This document shows positions 6,906 to 15,574 of a stretch of 36,735 nt of DNA, in pieces (within the stretch, counting starts at the first letter, position 1; the number at the start of each line of letters is the position of its first letter). Origin of the DNA: Actinomycetes bacterium. Its GTDB lineage: Bacteria > Actinomycetota > Acidimicrobiia > Acidimicrobiales > Ilumatobacteraceae. The notes under the pieces were generated by a model. It was not told where the DNA came from and searched no databases. It was given only the letters and a program-made list of their open reading frames with translations. The position numbers and the translations under genes were made by a program. The stretch spans positions 1 through 36,735 of the forward strand of contig BJFW01000012.1 in the NCBI GenBank assembly GCA_014190095.1, read 5' to 3'.

Positions 6906-9194
6906 TTACGAGCGCGGACTACGACCGCGCAGCTTTGCCCACTCGCCAAATTGGGTGAGCGAAGCAACTGTTGCGCCCATCGATTCTGGAGCAACAGGGT
7001 GACTAATGAGGTAACCCTGTGCTTTTGCGCAACGTAATTCCGCAAGTGCTTGTAATTGTCGAACGCTTTCAACGCCTTCTGCGACCATGTCCAAACCAAG
7101 TGAATCACCCATTGCAATGATGGTGCGCACCAGTGATCGCGCGCTGAGGTCATCGGCAACGCCATTAACAAACGAGCGGTCAATCTTCAATCGTTGAATA
7201 GGGAATTTCTGCAACAGGGAAAGTGATGAGTATCCCGTTCCGAAGTCGTCAATGGCCACGCGAACGCCAAGTGCGCATAACTTGGTAAGTGCATCGAGCG
7301 CCTGCTCGGGCTGGGCAATCATCACGCCTTCAGTGACCTCGAGCCACAACTGGTCTGGTGCAATGTGCGATCGGAGCAGAGCCTCATGAACAACGGGAAC
7401 GAAGTTTGGATCGTGCAATTGGCGCGGACTCACGTTTACCGACATGGTGGCTTCACGACTGCAAATGCCCTCATTGATCCAGCCGCGCAAGTGGGTGAGC
7501 GCTTCGAGTAACGCCCAGGCTCCAATTGGAACGATAGTTCCGGTCTCTTCCGCAATTGGAATGAACTCTGCTGGCGAAATGATGCTGCCGTCGTCGCGTG
7601 TCCAACGCATAAGTGCTTCAAAGCCAACAACATCGCCAAGTTCTATGTCGACAATCGGTTGGTGCACCAAACGTAATTCTCGGCGCTCGAGTGCTCGGTA
7701 TAGAGCGGTTTCAACGGCTAAGCGCTGCGTGACGCGTTCAAGCATTGACTCATCGAAAATAGCAACGCAGTTTCGGCCAGCATCTTTGGCTCGATACATG
7801 GCGGTATCTGCATGGCGCAGAAGGTCGTCGGCATTTGTGGAAATACGTTTGTGGAAAGTTGCAACACCAATGCTGGTGGATACGAAAACGTCACCTTGGC
7901 GAAGTGACAGCGGTTCGTTGAAACTTTCAAGAATTTTGTCAGCAACGATCATCGCGTCACTTGCACCACGTGTGCCCGGGTCCAATATGACGAACTCATC
8001 GCCTGAGATACGACCAACTACACAGCGGTCAGGAAGAGCATTCTTTAGGCGCTGTGCAACAGCGATAAGTACACTGTCTCCGGCTTGATGCCCGAGTGAG
8101 TCGTTGATGTTCTTGAAACGATCGACGTCAATGAACAACACCGATGGGTAGCGCTGATCTTGCTCTGCAAATTCAAGTGCAGCATTAACATGCGTCAGCA
8201 TGAGACTGCGGTTGGGTAATCCGGTCAGCGCATCGGTCTGTGCTGATTGTATGAGCGAGCGCTGCGTGCTGGCGTTGGCGCGAACTGCGTGGATGACACG
8301 GGCAGTAACCGCAATCGTGAGAACGAAGACGGAAATGGTTCGCACAATTCTGTCGGTTTGGTCTGCTGCTTCAGTTAGTGAGAGAACAACCACGGGAATG
8401 GTGAGCGCTGCGGTTGTGGTGATCAGTCGTCCAAGCAATGGGCGCTGAGTACGAGCTGGTCCATGCTCAGTGATCGTTGAAATGCTGCTATGCACAAATG
8501 CAGCAGAGCAAAGAAATAAGCACAGCACATATGAAGCATTGATGTATTCAGGAGCAATTTGAAATCGTCCGGAATCATTTGCTGCATACAGAAAGTCACC
8601 GACAAGTGTGAAGGTGATGGCAAAGGCAATCAGCCAAACCGACGGGGTTCGAGCAGCATCGCCGAACAGCAATGTTGCGAGAGAGAACAGCACGACAGCA
8701 CTGATGGCAAGTGTTGCTCCTTGAATACCTGTAACGAGGACAACTGAAGTACTTGCATCAAATGTTGGTTGAAGAAATACAACCCAAATGAGAAACCAAG
8801 CGCCTAATGCAACGATGAGACCGTCACCAAGAACGCTGATCGGATCGTTGCCGATACGCCGCCGAATGATGAGCAGCAATCCAAGTGCCAACGTAATTTG
8901 CACCAGCAGATACAGCGATTCGGGGATTGCTTGCAGATTGACATTGGTAAATTGATCATCCAGAATCTGTGCAGTTGACGAGGAGACAGCGATAACGAAA
9001 AGTGCTGGCCATAAGACTTTGTCTGGCTTATTGAATTTGGCCGAAATACCAAGAAACACCATCACCTGGACCGTGGCAATCAGGTAGGCAGCATTGCTGA
9101 AGTCCTGTGAGCCACTCATGGCAACGGCGACCGACAGGGCTAAGCCAACGCCGGTTAAGCCCCAAGAAAGGCGTGAAATAGGCGCAGAATTCAC
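6906..9194 (-). CDS. Membrane GGDEF-EAL protein (cyclic-di-GMP synthesis/breakdown)
   Basis: A 762-residue protein with a long N-terminal membrane region (about nine to ten hydrophobic segments between residues 10 and 300), then a GGDEF diguanylate cyclase domain (about 318-480) and an EAL phosphodiesterase domain (about 488-745). The cyclase signature reads SGDEF at 397-401, with DALTGLPNR and FIDVDRFKNIND upstream. The EAL domain keeps FEALMRW (Glu526), Asn587 in SVNVSPRQL, LEVTE, the DDFGTGYSSL metal pair Asp649/Asp650, Lys670, EGVE and QGY, so phosphodiesterase activity is likely. No known ligand-binding domain name fits the membrane part. The start is GTG 9194, seven bases after TACCGT on the minus strand; no other in-frame start lies close by. 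Confidence 0.93.
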   Translation of the reverse strand: MNSAPISRLSWGLTGVGLALSVAVAMSGSQDFSNAAYLIATVQVMVFLGISAKFNKPDKVLWPALFVIAVSSSTAQILDDQFTNVNLQAIPESLYLLVQITLALGLLLIIRRRIGNDPISVLGDGLIVALGAWFLIWVVFLQPTFDASTSVVLVTGIQGATLAISAVVLFSLATLLFGDAARTPSVWLIAFAITFTLVGDFLYAANDSGRFQIAPEYINASYVLCLFLCSAAFVHSSISTITEHGPARTQRPLLGRLITTTAALTIPVVVLSLTEAADQTDRIVRTISVFVLTIAVTARVIHAVRANASTQRSLIQSAQTDALTGLPNRSLMLTHVNAALEFAEQDQRYPSVLFIDVDRFKNINDSLGHQAGDSVLIAVAQRLKNALPDRCVVGRISGDEFVILDPGTRGASDAMIVADKILESFNEPLSLRQGDVFVSTSIGVATFHKRISTNADDLLRHADTAMYRAKDAGRNCVAIFDESMLERVTQRLAVETALYRALERRELRLVHQPIVDIELGDVVGFEALMRWTRDDGSIISPAEFIPIAEETGTIVPIGAWALLEALTHLRGWINEGICSREATMSVNVSPRQLHDPNFVPVVHEALLRSHIAPDQLWLEVTEGVMIAQPEQALDALTKLCALGVRVAIDDFGTGYSSLSLLQKFPIQRLKIDRSFVNGVADDLSARSLVRTIIAMGDSLGLDMVAEGVESVRQLQALAELRCAKAQGYLISHPVAPESMGATVASLTQFGEWAKLRGRSPRS

Positions 9195-9201
9195 TTGGCA
9201 A

Positions 9202-9207
9202 ACGGTA
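9202..9207 (-). promoter_or_regulatory. -10 hexamer TACCGT before the GGDEF-EAL gene
   Basis: TACCGT on the minus strand lies 7 bases before the GTG start at 9194. It fits TAnnnT and supports that start as leaderless. Confidence 0.4.
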
Positions 9208-9267
9208 CAGCATCCCTTTTCATACGCCGAGGATGGGGTATTTTTGAATCAGGGCGGAGAACCCTAA

Positions 9268-9281
9268 ACCGCGTTTGCGGT
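9268..9281. other. Short perfect hairpin/palindrome in a divergent intergenic region
   Basis: ACCGC, a GTTT loop and GCGGT form a perfect 5-bp inverted repeat in the 107-base gap between the divergent GGDEF-EAL gene and the orphan gene at 9302. It could be an operator or a small RNA hairpin. I see no other clear signal in the gap. Confidence 0.3.
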
Positions 9282-9301
9282 CTGTTTGGAGTTCCCCAAA
9301 A

Positions 9302-9910
9302 ATGTTCGTTACCCGCCACTCTCCAGTTACCGATTCGGTACTCAAGGATCAGTTGTGGACGCTGTACACCCGTGCCTATGCACGCACAGCAGAAGATGCA
9401 GTGACGCACGAAATGCTGGACCGATTGGAGTTCAACGATCAACTCTCAGACACAACTAATCGTGCTTGGGTTGTGTGGGAAGACAACATGCCTGTGGCAA
9501 TGACCATGATCGCAACAGACGTTCGTCGCACGCGCTGGTTGAGCGAGCACTATTTCAAGAAGAACTATCCTCAGCAATTCGCCACTAACAAAGTGCATTA
9601 CGTGGTCTGGGCAGTTGTTGACCCTTCGTATGTCACAAAAGGTGTAAGCATGTTCATGGCACGTCAAGCAATGGCAGTTGAAGCGCGCGAAGGCTCGCTG
9701 TTGGTGTTCGACATGCCTGAGTCGAATCAACCAAACAAGTTGGGTGGAGCGGCCGAATTGATGCACCGCATGGCACGACAAGTAGGGGGTGCTCGTTTGG
9801 TGCCGCTGACCGTCCAGAGGTATTACGCCCTTGATTTCTCGCCTTCACAGGTTGGCGAACCAGAAGTTGTCGAACAAGCATCGAGTTCACTCTCAGACTC
9901 AGTTCTTTAG
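9302..9910 (+). CDS. Unrecognised protein, possibly acyltransferase-like
   Basis: A 202-residue soluble protein that I do not recognise. It begins MFVTRHSPVTDS, has a central strand-rich stretch (RAWVVWEDNMPVAMTMIA, then KVHYVVWAVVDPSY) and a helix-rich part MFMARQAMAVEAREG before LLVFDMPES, and ends in a Ser/Glu-rich tail. The strand-turn-strand followed by a long helix is loosely like a GNAT acetyltransferase core, but no Q/R-x-x-G-x-A loop is evident, so this is speculation. The ATG at 9302 is chosen over an in-frame TTG at 9275; neither has a clear ribosome binding site. It stands alone between a cyclic-di-GMP gene and phoH. Confidence 0.7.
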   Translation: MFVTRHSPVTDSVLKDQLWTLYTRAYARTAEDAVTHEMLDRLEFNDQLSDTTNRAWVVWEDNMPVAMTMIATDVRRTRWLSEHYFKKNYPQQFATNKVHYVVWAVVDPSYVTKGVSMFMARQAMAVEAREGSLLVFDMPESNQPNKLGGAAELMHRMARQVGGARLVPLTVQRYYALDFSPSQVGEPEVVEQASSSLSDSVL

Positions 9911-9916
9911 TAAGAA

Positions 9917-9937
9917 ATCCCCGCTAGATTTGGGGGT
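9917..9937 (+). promoter_or_regulatory. Hairpin over the phoH translation start region
   Basis: CCCC at 9919-9922 can pair with GGGG at 9932-9935, extended by an A-T and a T-G pair, leaving a 9-base loop. The G-run is also the only Shine-Dalgarno-like sequence before the ATG at 9941, so folding would mask it. TAGATT (9925-9930) inside the loop could be a -10, but its spacing of 10 bases is longer than usual here. Confidence 0.3.
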
Positions 9938-9940
9938 GAT

Positions 9941-10885
9941 ATGGCAGTCACGTTTGTTGTGCCCGGCGCACATCTAATGAGCGGACTCCTCGGCGAGCGA
10001 GATGAGCACCTGAGATTCATCGAAGGTGAATTTGAAGACGTTGCCATTCGCGTTCGTGGTAATGAAGTGTCAATTTCCGGACCCCAATCCGATGTCGTGT
10101 CTCGGTTGTTTGAAGAGCTCACTGCATTGCTGCAGCGTGGTGAATCGCTGGATCGTTCCGTGCTTTCGCGGTCAATTGTGATGGTGCAGGCGAATGAGAA
10201 GCCAAGTCTTATTCTTACCGAAGACATTTTGCGCACTAGTAGTGGCAAAAATGTTCGTGCAAAGACTTCTGGTCAGCGTAAATACGTCGAAGCAATCAGG
10301 GACAACGTCATAACTTTTGGCATTGGGCCTGCGGGTACAGGAAAGAGTTGGCTTGCAGTGGCGATGGCTGTACTTGCACTGAACACAAAGCGAGTGCAAC
10401 GAATTATATTGACCCGACCAGCAGTGGAGGCAGGTGAGCGTCTAGGTTTCCTACCTGGTGATCTCACTGCAAAGATTGATCCATATTTACGTCCGCTCTA
10501 TGACGCTCTGCACGACATGGTCGGAGCTGAGACGGCAAAGACTTATCTTGAGAAACAAATTGTCGAAGTTGCGCCACTTGCGTTTATGCGCGGGCGCACG
10601 CTGAACAACAGTTTCGTTATCTTGGATGAAGCCCAGAACACCACTCCAGAGCAAATGAAGATGTTTCTTACACGCATTGGTTTCGGTTCAAAAGTTGTTG
10701 TCACTGGCGACACCACTCAGGTTGACGTGCCAGATGGACGCAGTGGTCTGCTGGGGGTCGAGCGTGTGCTCACCGGAATCAAAGATTTGACCTTTGTCCA
10801 CCTTGATGCAACGGATGTCGTGAGACATCGCATCGTGGCCGACATTGTGGCTGCATATGAAAAGCAAACACCAAACCATGGCTGA
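9941..10885 (+). CDS. phoH: PhoH-family ATPase
   Basis: A 314-residue PhoH protein: an N-terminal KH-like domain (about 20-90) and a P-loop ATPase domain with Walker A GPAGTGKS at 129-136 and Walker B VILDEAQN at 226-233, plus TRPAVEAGERLGFLPGD, a family hallmark. PhoH proteins are ATPases linked to RNA processing and commonly sit beside the rRNA nuclease ybeY, as here: the ybeY start lies inside the last codons of this gene. The ATG at 9941 is preceded by a G-run that may act as ribosome binding site. Confidence 0.95.
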   Translation: MAVTFVVPGAHLMSGLLGERDEHLRFIEGEFEDVAIRVRGNEVSISGPQSDVVSRLFEELTALLQRGESLDRSVLSRSIVMVQANEKPSLILTEDILRTSSGKNVRAKTSGQRKYVEAIRDNVITFGIGPAGTGKSWLAVAMAVLALNTKRVQRIILTRPAVEAGERLGFLPGDLTAKIDPYLRPLYDALHDMVGAETAKTYLEKQIVEVAPLAFMRGRTLNNSFVILDEAQNTTPEQMKMFLTRIGFGSKVVVTGDTTQVDVPDGRSGLLGVERVLTGIKDLTFVHLDATDVVRHRIVADIVAAYEKQTPNHG

Positions 10886-11480
10886 ATCGCGACCGGGTGT
10901 TTCTAAACCTCGCCGTGTTGGCGGCGATGGTGAACCAGAAGTGTTCATGGCAGATGAGCAGCAGGATCTTGAAATAGATCTTGTCCGCTGGCAAAACCTT
11001 GCACTCGATGTTCTGCGCGCTGAAGGCGTAAAGGGTTTAACGGAAATGACGGTTATGTTCATTGATGCGCCAACCATGACCGAATTGAATGCGCAGTACA
11101 TGGGAAAGTCGTATGCAACTGATGTGCTGTCGTTTCCGCTTGACGCAGTAGAGGCAACTCGCTCACCTGGTCCTGGGGCGATGTCGAAAACACCTGAGCC
11201 TTCACCGCTCGATGTATCAGATTTGCCTCTGTTGTTGGGCGATGTGGTTATTTGTCCAAGCGTTGCAGTAGAGCAAGCTCCGCGTCACGCGGGAACGGTT
11301 GACGATGAACTCGCGCTACTACTTGTTCATGGAATACTTCATGTTCTAGGCAACGATCATGACAATCCGGAAGCCGAAGCCGCAATGCACGCTCGCGAGC
11401 GAAAGCACCTCGAAGCATTTCACTGGGGGCATGCTGCTCCAGAACAATTCCGTCATATTCAGGAGTTAGAACAGAAATGA
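10878..11480 (+). CDS. ybeY: Endoribonuclease YbeY
   Basis: YbeY is a zinc endoribonuclease that takes part in 16S rRNA 3'-end maturation and ribosome quality control. The zinc site HGILHVLGNDH gives His151, His155 and His161, and TDVLSFPLD is the conserved strand before it. The ATG at 10878 overlaps the phoH stop by 8 bases and gives 200 residues, longer than the usual 150-180. The extra length is a 20-residue polar N-terminus and a Pro/Ser-rich insert at about 92-116 between SFPLD and LLGDVVI. A GTG at 10845 and an ATG at 10947 are less likely; the latter would cut the first conserved strand EVFMADEQ. The next gene overlaps its stop (ATGA). Confidence 0.93.
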   Translation: MAESRPGVSKPRRVGGDGEPEVFMADEQQDLEIDLVRWQNLALDVLRAEGVKGLTEMTVMFIDAPTMTELNAQYMGKSYATDVLSFPLDAVEATRSPGPGAMSKTPEPSPLDVSDLPLLLGDVVICPSVAVEQAPRHAGTVDDELALLLVHGILHVLGNDHDNPEAEAAMHARERKHLEAFHWGHAAPEQFRHIQELEQK

Positions 11481-12757
11481 TTTTTGCCAAAACGCCAACG
11501 GCAATTGACTACTGGATGCTTGCCGCCATTGGGTTTATTCTCGTGGTCCTCATTTTCCTTTCGCTTGCTGAGATGAGCCTGTCTCAAATGACGAAGCCCC
11601 GTGCCGCTGCGCTTGCAGAAAAGGGTGCAAAGTCAGGCAAAGCATTGGTGCGACTTGCGGCAGAACCAACATTGTGGGTGAACCCGTTATTGCTGACGGT
11701 CAACATATTCCAGACCGTGCAAGCAACCCTTATGGGAATTGTGTCCGGTCGTTTGTTTGGTCCCGCAGGAGTTGCCATCGGTGTGGTGATCAACGTGCTG
11801 TTGTTCTTTGTTCTTGCTGAAGCAGTTCCGAAAACTTACGCCGTACTCAATCCGGTTCGTGGAGCAACATCCACAGCTCGACCAATTTCATTACTCGTGC
11901 GATTTTGGCCGTTGCGTGCTGCATCGACAGTGTTGATCAAACTCACCAATGTCATTGTGAAGGGTGAAGGTCTGAAGCAAGGACCATTCATTGGAGAGCA
12001 AGAATTTTTGGGAATTGTGGAGGCTGCTGCTCAGGAGAGCGTGATTGAACATGAGGAGCGCGAACTCATTGAGTCAATTATTGAGTTCGGAGACACCGTG
12101 GTGCGCGAGATTATGGTTCCACGCCCTGATGCGGTGTTTATCGATAGCGACCTCACCATCACTCAGGCGCTTGACAAAGCCGTAGAGGATGGTTTCAGTC
12201 GACTTCCAGTGCTGCGCAAAGACGACGACGACGTCGATGATGTTGTTGGCATTGTGTATGTGAAAGACCTGGTTATCGCTGAGCGTCAAGGAAATGGTGC
12301 TTTGCCAATAACGGACCTCATTCGTCAGGTCGAGGTTGTGCCTGAAAACAAATTGGTTGCCGACTTGATGCGCAGCATGCAGGCCAAGAAGTTTCACATG
12401 GTCATGGTTGCCGACGAGTATGGAATCATCGTTGGGCTAGCAACACTTGAAGATTGCTTAGAAGAGCTTGTAGGTGAAATTGTCGATGAACACGATGACG
12501 AAGATCTGTCATTGCAAACTCTTCCTAATGGTGATTATCTCGTCATTGGCTCAATGCCGATTTCTCGTCTGAACGACGAACTCGAGTTGAAAGTGCCTGA
12601 AGCCGAATACGACACCATTGGTGGTTTCATTTTTGGAATGTTGGGCCACGTTCCCGTGCAAGGCGAATCGGTTGATTTTGATGGATGGCGAATTAGCACC
12701 GAGACATTGGACGGCCGTCGCATTCAGCAGGTTCGCATCAGCGCACTAGCGCCGTAA
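11477..12757 (+). CDS. CorC/HlyC-family membrane protein with CBS domains
   Basis: A 426-residue protein with a DUF21 (CNNM) membrane domain at about 10-190 with four hydrophobic segments and the motif FVLAEAVPKTYA, two CBS domains at about 205-335 (including EIMVPRPDAVFID and MVMVADEYGIIVGLATLED), and a C-terminal CorC/HlyC transporter-associated domain at about 345-424. Such proteins are tied to Mg2+ or Co2+ handling, with the CBS pair likely to bind nucleotides; the older name hemolysin is misleading. Its ATG overlaps the ybeY stop, so phoH, ybeY and this gene form one coupled operon, an order conserved in many actinobacteria and usually followed by era. Confidence 0.93.
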   Translation: MIFAKTPTAIDYWMLAAIGFILVVLIFLSLAEMSLSQMTKPRAAALAEKGAKSGKALVRLAAEPTLWVNPLLLTVNIFQTVQATLMGIVSGRLFGPAGVAIGVVINVLLFFVLAEAVPKTYAVLNPVRGATSTARPISLLVRFWPLRAASTVLIKLTNVIVKGEGLKQGPFIGEQEFLGIVEAAAQESVIEHEERELIESIIEFGDTVVREIMVPRPDAVFIDSDLTITQALDKAVEDGFSRLPVLRKDDDDVDDVVGIVYVKDLVIAERQGNGALPITDLIRQVEVVPENKLVADLMRSMQAKKFHMVMVADEYGIIVGLATLEDCLEELVGEIVDEHDDEDLSLQTLPNGDYLVIGSMPISRLNDELELKVPEAEYDTIGGFIFGMLGHVPVQGESVDFDGWRISTETLDGRRIQQVRISALAP

Positions 12758-12761
12758 CGAC

Positions 12762-12767
12762 TATCGT
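12762..12767 (+). promoter_or_regulatory. -10 hexamer TATCGT, leaderless spacing
   Basis: TATCGT lies 7 bases before ATG 12775, in the 17-base gap after the CorC-like gene. It would give the SDR gene its own leaderless transcript. Confidence 0.45.
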
Positions 12768-12774
12768 CGGGCGA

Positions 12775-13524
12775 ATGGACATTTCGCTCTCAGGAAAAGT
12801 TGCTCTCATTACTGGCGGATCGCGTGGCATTGGTTTGGCTACCGCTAAGTCATATTCAGATGCTGGTGCGCAAGTGATGATTACTTCGCGAAAAGAAGAT
12901 GCGCTTCGCGAGGCCACGGCATTTATTGGCGGAGGAGCCTCGTACATTGCGGGCAACGCGGGTGATACGGAGTTTGCCCAGAAATGTGTGAGCGCCACAC
13001 TTAAGCAGTTTGGCAAAATCGACATCTTTGTAAACAACGCGGCAACGAATCCGTACTCAGGACCAACTCTTGAAGTGAGCGAGTCGCAGTTTGATAAGAC
13101 CTTTCAGGTCAATCTTCGTGGTCCATTGTTTTGGTGTTCACAAATTTGGTCACAACACATGAAAAATAACCCCGGGGTCATCATCAATATCGCTTCAGTC
13201 GGTGGTCTTCGCGCCGAGGGAAGCCTTGGCGTGTACAACCTTACGAAAGCGGCGCTCATTCACCTCACCAGACAGTTGGCGGGCGAGCTTGGGCTCACTC
13301 GAGTTGTGGGTATTGCGCCAGGTCTGGTGAAAACAGATTTCGCTCAGATGCTGGTGGACAACTATGGCGATTCACTTGCCAAGAGACTTCCACGTAAAAG
13401 ACTTGGCGAACCGCAAGACATTGCCAACCTTGCAACGTTCCTCGCTTCAGATGCAGCCAGTTGGATAACTGGTGAAACGTATGTAATTGATGGTGGTGCA
13501 GGAGTGGCCTCCGGCGCAATGTGA
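12775..13524 (+). CDS. Short-chain dehydrogenase/reductase (SDR)
   Basis: A 249-residue classical SDR with TGGSRGIG at 13-20, NNAA at 87-90, and the catalytic residues Ser141, Tyr154 and Lys158 (NIASVGG and YNLTK). Arg39 after the second strand (ITSRKEDA) suggests NADP(H) use. The sequence TNPYSGPTLEV after NNAA is typical of a FabG-like branch also seen in DHRS4-type reductases. The substrate is unknown. It sits just upstream of, and convergent with, menE, but nothing ties it to menaquinone synthesis. Confidence 0.9.
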   Translation: MDISLSGKVALITGGSRGIGLATAKSYSDAGAQVMITSRKEDALREATAFIGGGASYIAGNAGDTEFAQKCVSATLKQFGKIDIFVNNAATNPYSGPTLEVSESQFDKTFQVNLRGPLFWCSQIWSQHMKNNPGVIINIASVGGLRAEGSLGVYNLTKAALIHLTRQLAGELGLTRVVGIAPGLVKTDFAQMLVDNYGDSLAKRLPRKRLGEPQDIANLATFLASDAASWITGETYVIDGGAGVASGAM

Positions 13525-13530
13525 TTGCGA

Positions 13531-14652
13531 TTAGTGCTTCAGATTCTTGAGTGCCTGATGATCAACTTTGCCTAGTGACGTCATCGGGAATTCCGTCACC
13601 ACTCGCAGTTCAGTCGGTGCACAAAATGATGGTAATTGAGTCTTTACATGCTCGCGAATGTTGTCAAGTGACGGAGCAACATCGCGCGATGAAATGATCC
13701 AAGCCACAACTCGTTGGCCCCAATGTTCATCTTCAATTCCGCTAACGACAACGTGTTCTACGCCAGAGAAACTCGCCACGACTTTCTCAACTGCATTTGG
13801 CCACACGTTTTCGCCACCCGTGATGATCATGTCGTCTTTTCGACCGAAAACTCGTATCTGATTATTGGAAAAGGTGCCGCAGTCACCTGTTTCGTACCAA
13901 TCTCCAGTTGAACGTTCGGCATCTTGTCCGCGGTATGCGCGAAATAGGGAAGGCGATTTCAGTTCAATACTTTCATTCATGATGCGCACTTCAACACCAT
14001 CAAGAGGTGCGCCGTCGTAAGCAATTCCGCCAAAAGTTTCTGTCATGCCGTATGTGGTCACAACATTGTCTGGAAGGTTTGGTGGGGCTGCAGCTCCGCC
14101 AAGCAGAATCGTGCTGAATATGGATGGTTCAATTCGCTTCAGTGTTGTTGGCACCAATGAGACGTGCGTTGCGCCTGCCCGTGCTGCATTCAGAACCTCG
14201 GTCTCATCGAACTTGGCAAGAATGTTGATGGGGTTGCCCATGAGAATTGAGCGAGCCACAATGCTGAATCCTGCAACGTGGGAAACGGGAAGGCACAACA
14301 GCCAGTGTGTCGATGTATCGGTTTGTAAGCGCGATTGAGACATATTGAGTAGTGCACGAATGGAGTCGTGGGTGTGCACCACGCCTTCTGGAGCGCCAGT
14401 TGAACCGCTCGTCGCGATTACCAGCGCGTCATTGTGTTGTGTGGGTTCGGAATTGCGAAAATAAACTGCGTTTCCCGTTTCATCAATCGCCACAGAAGGG
14501 TTGAACTCCTTGATGAGCGATTCTTTCGCAGATTGTGGGAGTCGCTGATCTACCGGAAACACCGCGTCGCCTAATTCCCATGCCTTTCGCACATGATTGG
14601 CGAAGTCAACGCTTGCCGGCATGTCCAATGCAACGAGACGATTCACGGTCAT
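13531..14652 (-). CDS. menE: o-Succinylbenzoate-CoA ligase MenE (ANL family)
   Basis: MenE converts o-succinylbenzoate to its CoA ester in menaquinone synthesis. The 373-residue length is short for an ANL ligase but usual for actinobacterial MenE, whose N-terminal domain is reduced. Motifs: A3 TSGSTGAPEG at 81-90, A5 YGMTETFGG from 201, A7 YETGD at 253-257, A8 GRKDDMIITGGENVWP from 270, and A10 Lys362 in SLGKVDHQAL. The P-loop has Glu89 where Lys is usual. Assignment to MenE rests on length, the GGENVWP hinge and five surrounding men genes; a different short acyl-CoA ligase cannot be excluded. The start is ATG 14652, divergent from menA with a 34-base gap. Confidence 0.87.
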   Translation of the reverse strand: MTVNRLVALDMPASVDFANHVRKAWELGDAVFPVDQRLPQSAKESLIKEFNPSVAIDETGNAVYFRNSEPTQHNDALVIATSGSTGAPEGVVHTHDSIRALLNMSQSRLQTDTSTHWLLCLPVSHVAGFSIVARSILMGNPINILAKFDETEVLNAARAGATHVSLVPTTLKRIEPSIFSTILLGGAAAPPNLPDNVVTTYGMTETFGGIAYDGAPLDGVEVRIMNESIELKSPSLFRAYRGQDAERSTGDWYETGDCGTFSNNQIRVFGRKDDMIITGGENVWPNAVEKVVASFSGVEHVVVSGIEDEHWGQRVVAWIISSRDVAPSLDNIREHVKTQLPSFCAPTELRVVTEFPMTSLGKVDHQALKNLKH

Positions 14653-14674
14653 CAGCGTAGGCGTTTAAAAGTGC

Positions 14675-14680
14675 GACACT
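14675..14680 (+). promoter_or_regulatory. Possible -10 GACACT before menA
   Basis: GACACT lies 6 bases before ATG 14687. It matches only the xAnnnT part of the -10 consensus, so it is weaker than other sites, but the spacing is the common one. Confidence 0.3.
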
Positions 14681-14686
14681 AGAGAG

Positions 14687-15574
14687 ATGGATAAGCAGCC
14701 AAGTGGCCTTCAACTGTGGATTCTGGGTGCTCGACCGCGAACATTGCCCGCTGCCTTTGTGCCTGTGTTTGTCGCCATCGGTCGAGCGCTTTCTCAGGAT
14801 GTGGAGACTACGAAATTGTGGTGGTGCGGATTCTTCGCACTCATCGTCAGCGTTTCGTTGCAGGTAGGAGTCAACTACGCCAATGATTACTCGGATGGCA
14901 TCAAAGGAACCGATGCCAAAAGAGTTGGACCTCTCAGGCTTGTTGGCTCCGGGTTGGTTCCGGCGAAAAGTGTCAAGACAGCAGCATTAATCGCGTTTGG
15001 TGTTGCTGCTGTATTTGGGCTGTTTATTGCGCTTGCGACAACGCTGTTGCTCATTCCTCTCGGTGTGTTGTGCATCGCCGCAGGTTGGTTGTACACGGGT
15101 GGACCAAAGCCATATGGATATCTAGGGTTCGGTGAACTGTTCGTTTTTGTGTTCTTCGGATTAGTGGCTACATCCGGATCGGTGTATGCGATTACACAGA
15201 CCATTGATTATGAAACGGTGGTTGCTTCGTGCATTGTTGGGTTACTTGCATGTGCACTGCTGGTCGTGAACAATTTGCGTGACATCCCTGGTGATACCAC
15301 TGCAAACAAATTGACCCTTGCAGTGCGCATGGGCGATGCCATGACGAGGAAGTTGTATTACGCCATGTTTTTGTGTGTGGTGTTACTGATTCTGCTCCTC
15401 GGAGTGCGAGATCGCTCGGTGCTCATCGCGCTAGTTGGATTGGTCACAACTTTTCCTGCACTGAAAGCTGTGAGGGCGGGAGCGCTCGGTAGAGAATTAA
15501 TTCCAGTTCTTGGGGCAACCGGCAAAGCTCAATTTGCTATTGGTCTGCTGCTTGCAGTTGGTTTAGCTCTGTAG
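14687..15574 (+). CDS. menA: 1,4-dihydroxy-2-naphthoate polyprenyltransferase MenA
   Basis: MenA attaches the polyprenyl tail to dihydroxynaphthoate at the membrane, releasing CO2 and giving demethylmenaquinone. The 295-residue protein is a UbiA-family membrane enzyme with about eight to nine hydrophobic helices. The two Asp-rich motifs are visible: NYANDYSDGIKGTD (63-76) and NNLRDIPGDTTANK (195-208), which bind the Mg-diphosphate of the prenyl donor. The N-terminal ARPRTLPAAFVPV is a MenA hallmark. The last 12 bases overlap the convergent menH. The prenyl donor is made by an all-trans synthase not in this window, not by the cis-type synthase at 29-30 kb. Confidence 0.95.
   Translation: MDKQPSGLQLWILGARPRTLPAAFVPVFVAIGRALSQDVETTKLWWCGFFALIVSVSLQVGVNYANDYSDGIKGTDAKRVGPLRLVGSGLVPAKSVKTAALIAFGVAAVFGLFIALATTLLLIPLGVLCIAAGWLYTGGPKPYGYLGFGELFVFVFFGLVATSGSVYAITQTIDYETVVASCIVGLLACALLVVNNLRDIPGDTTANKLTLAVRMGDAMTRKLYYAMFLCVVLLILLLGVRDRSVLIALVGLVTTFPALKAVRAGALGRELIPVLGATGKAQFAIGLLLAVGLAL

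Noticed and set aside
7444-8088. Open frame of 214 codons on the plus strand opposite the GGDEF-EAL gene
   Set aside because: Ser/Arg-rich low-complexity translation with no family features, fully opposite well conserved domains.
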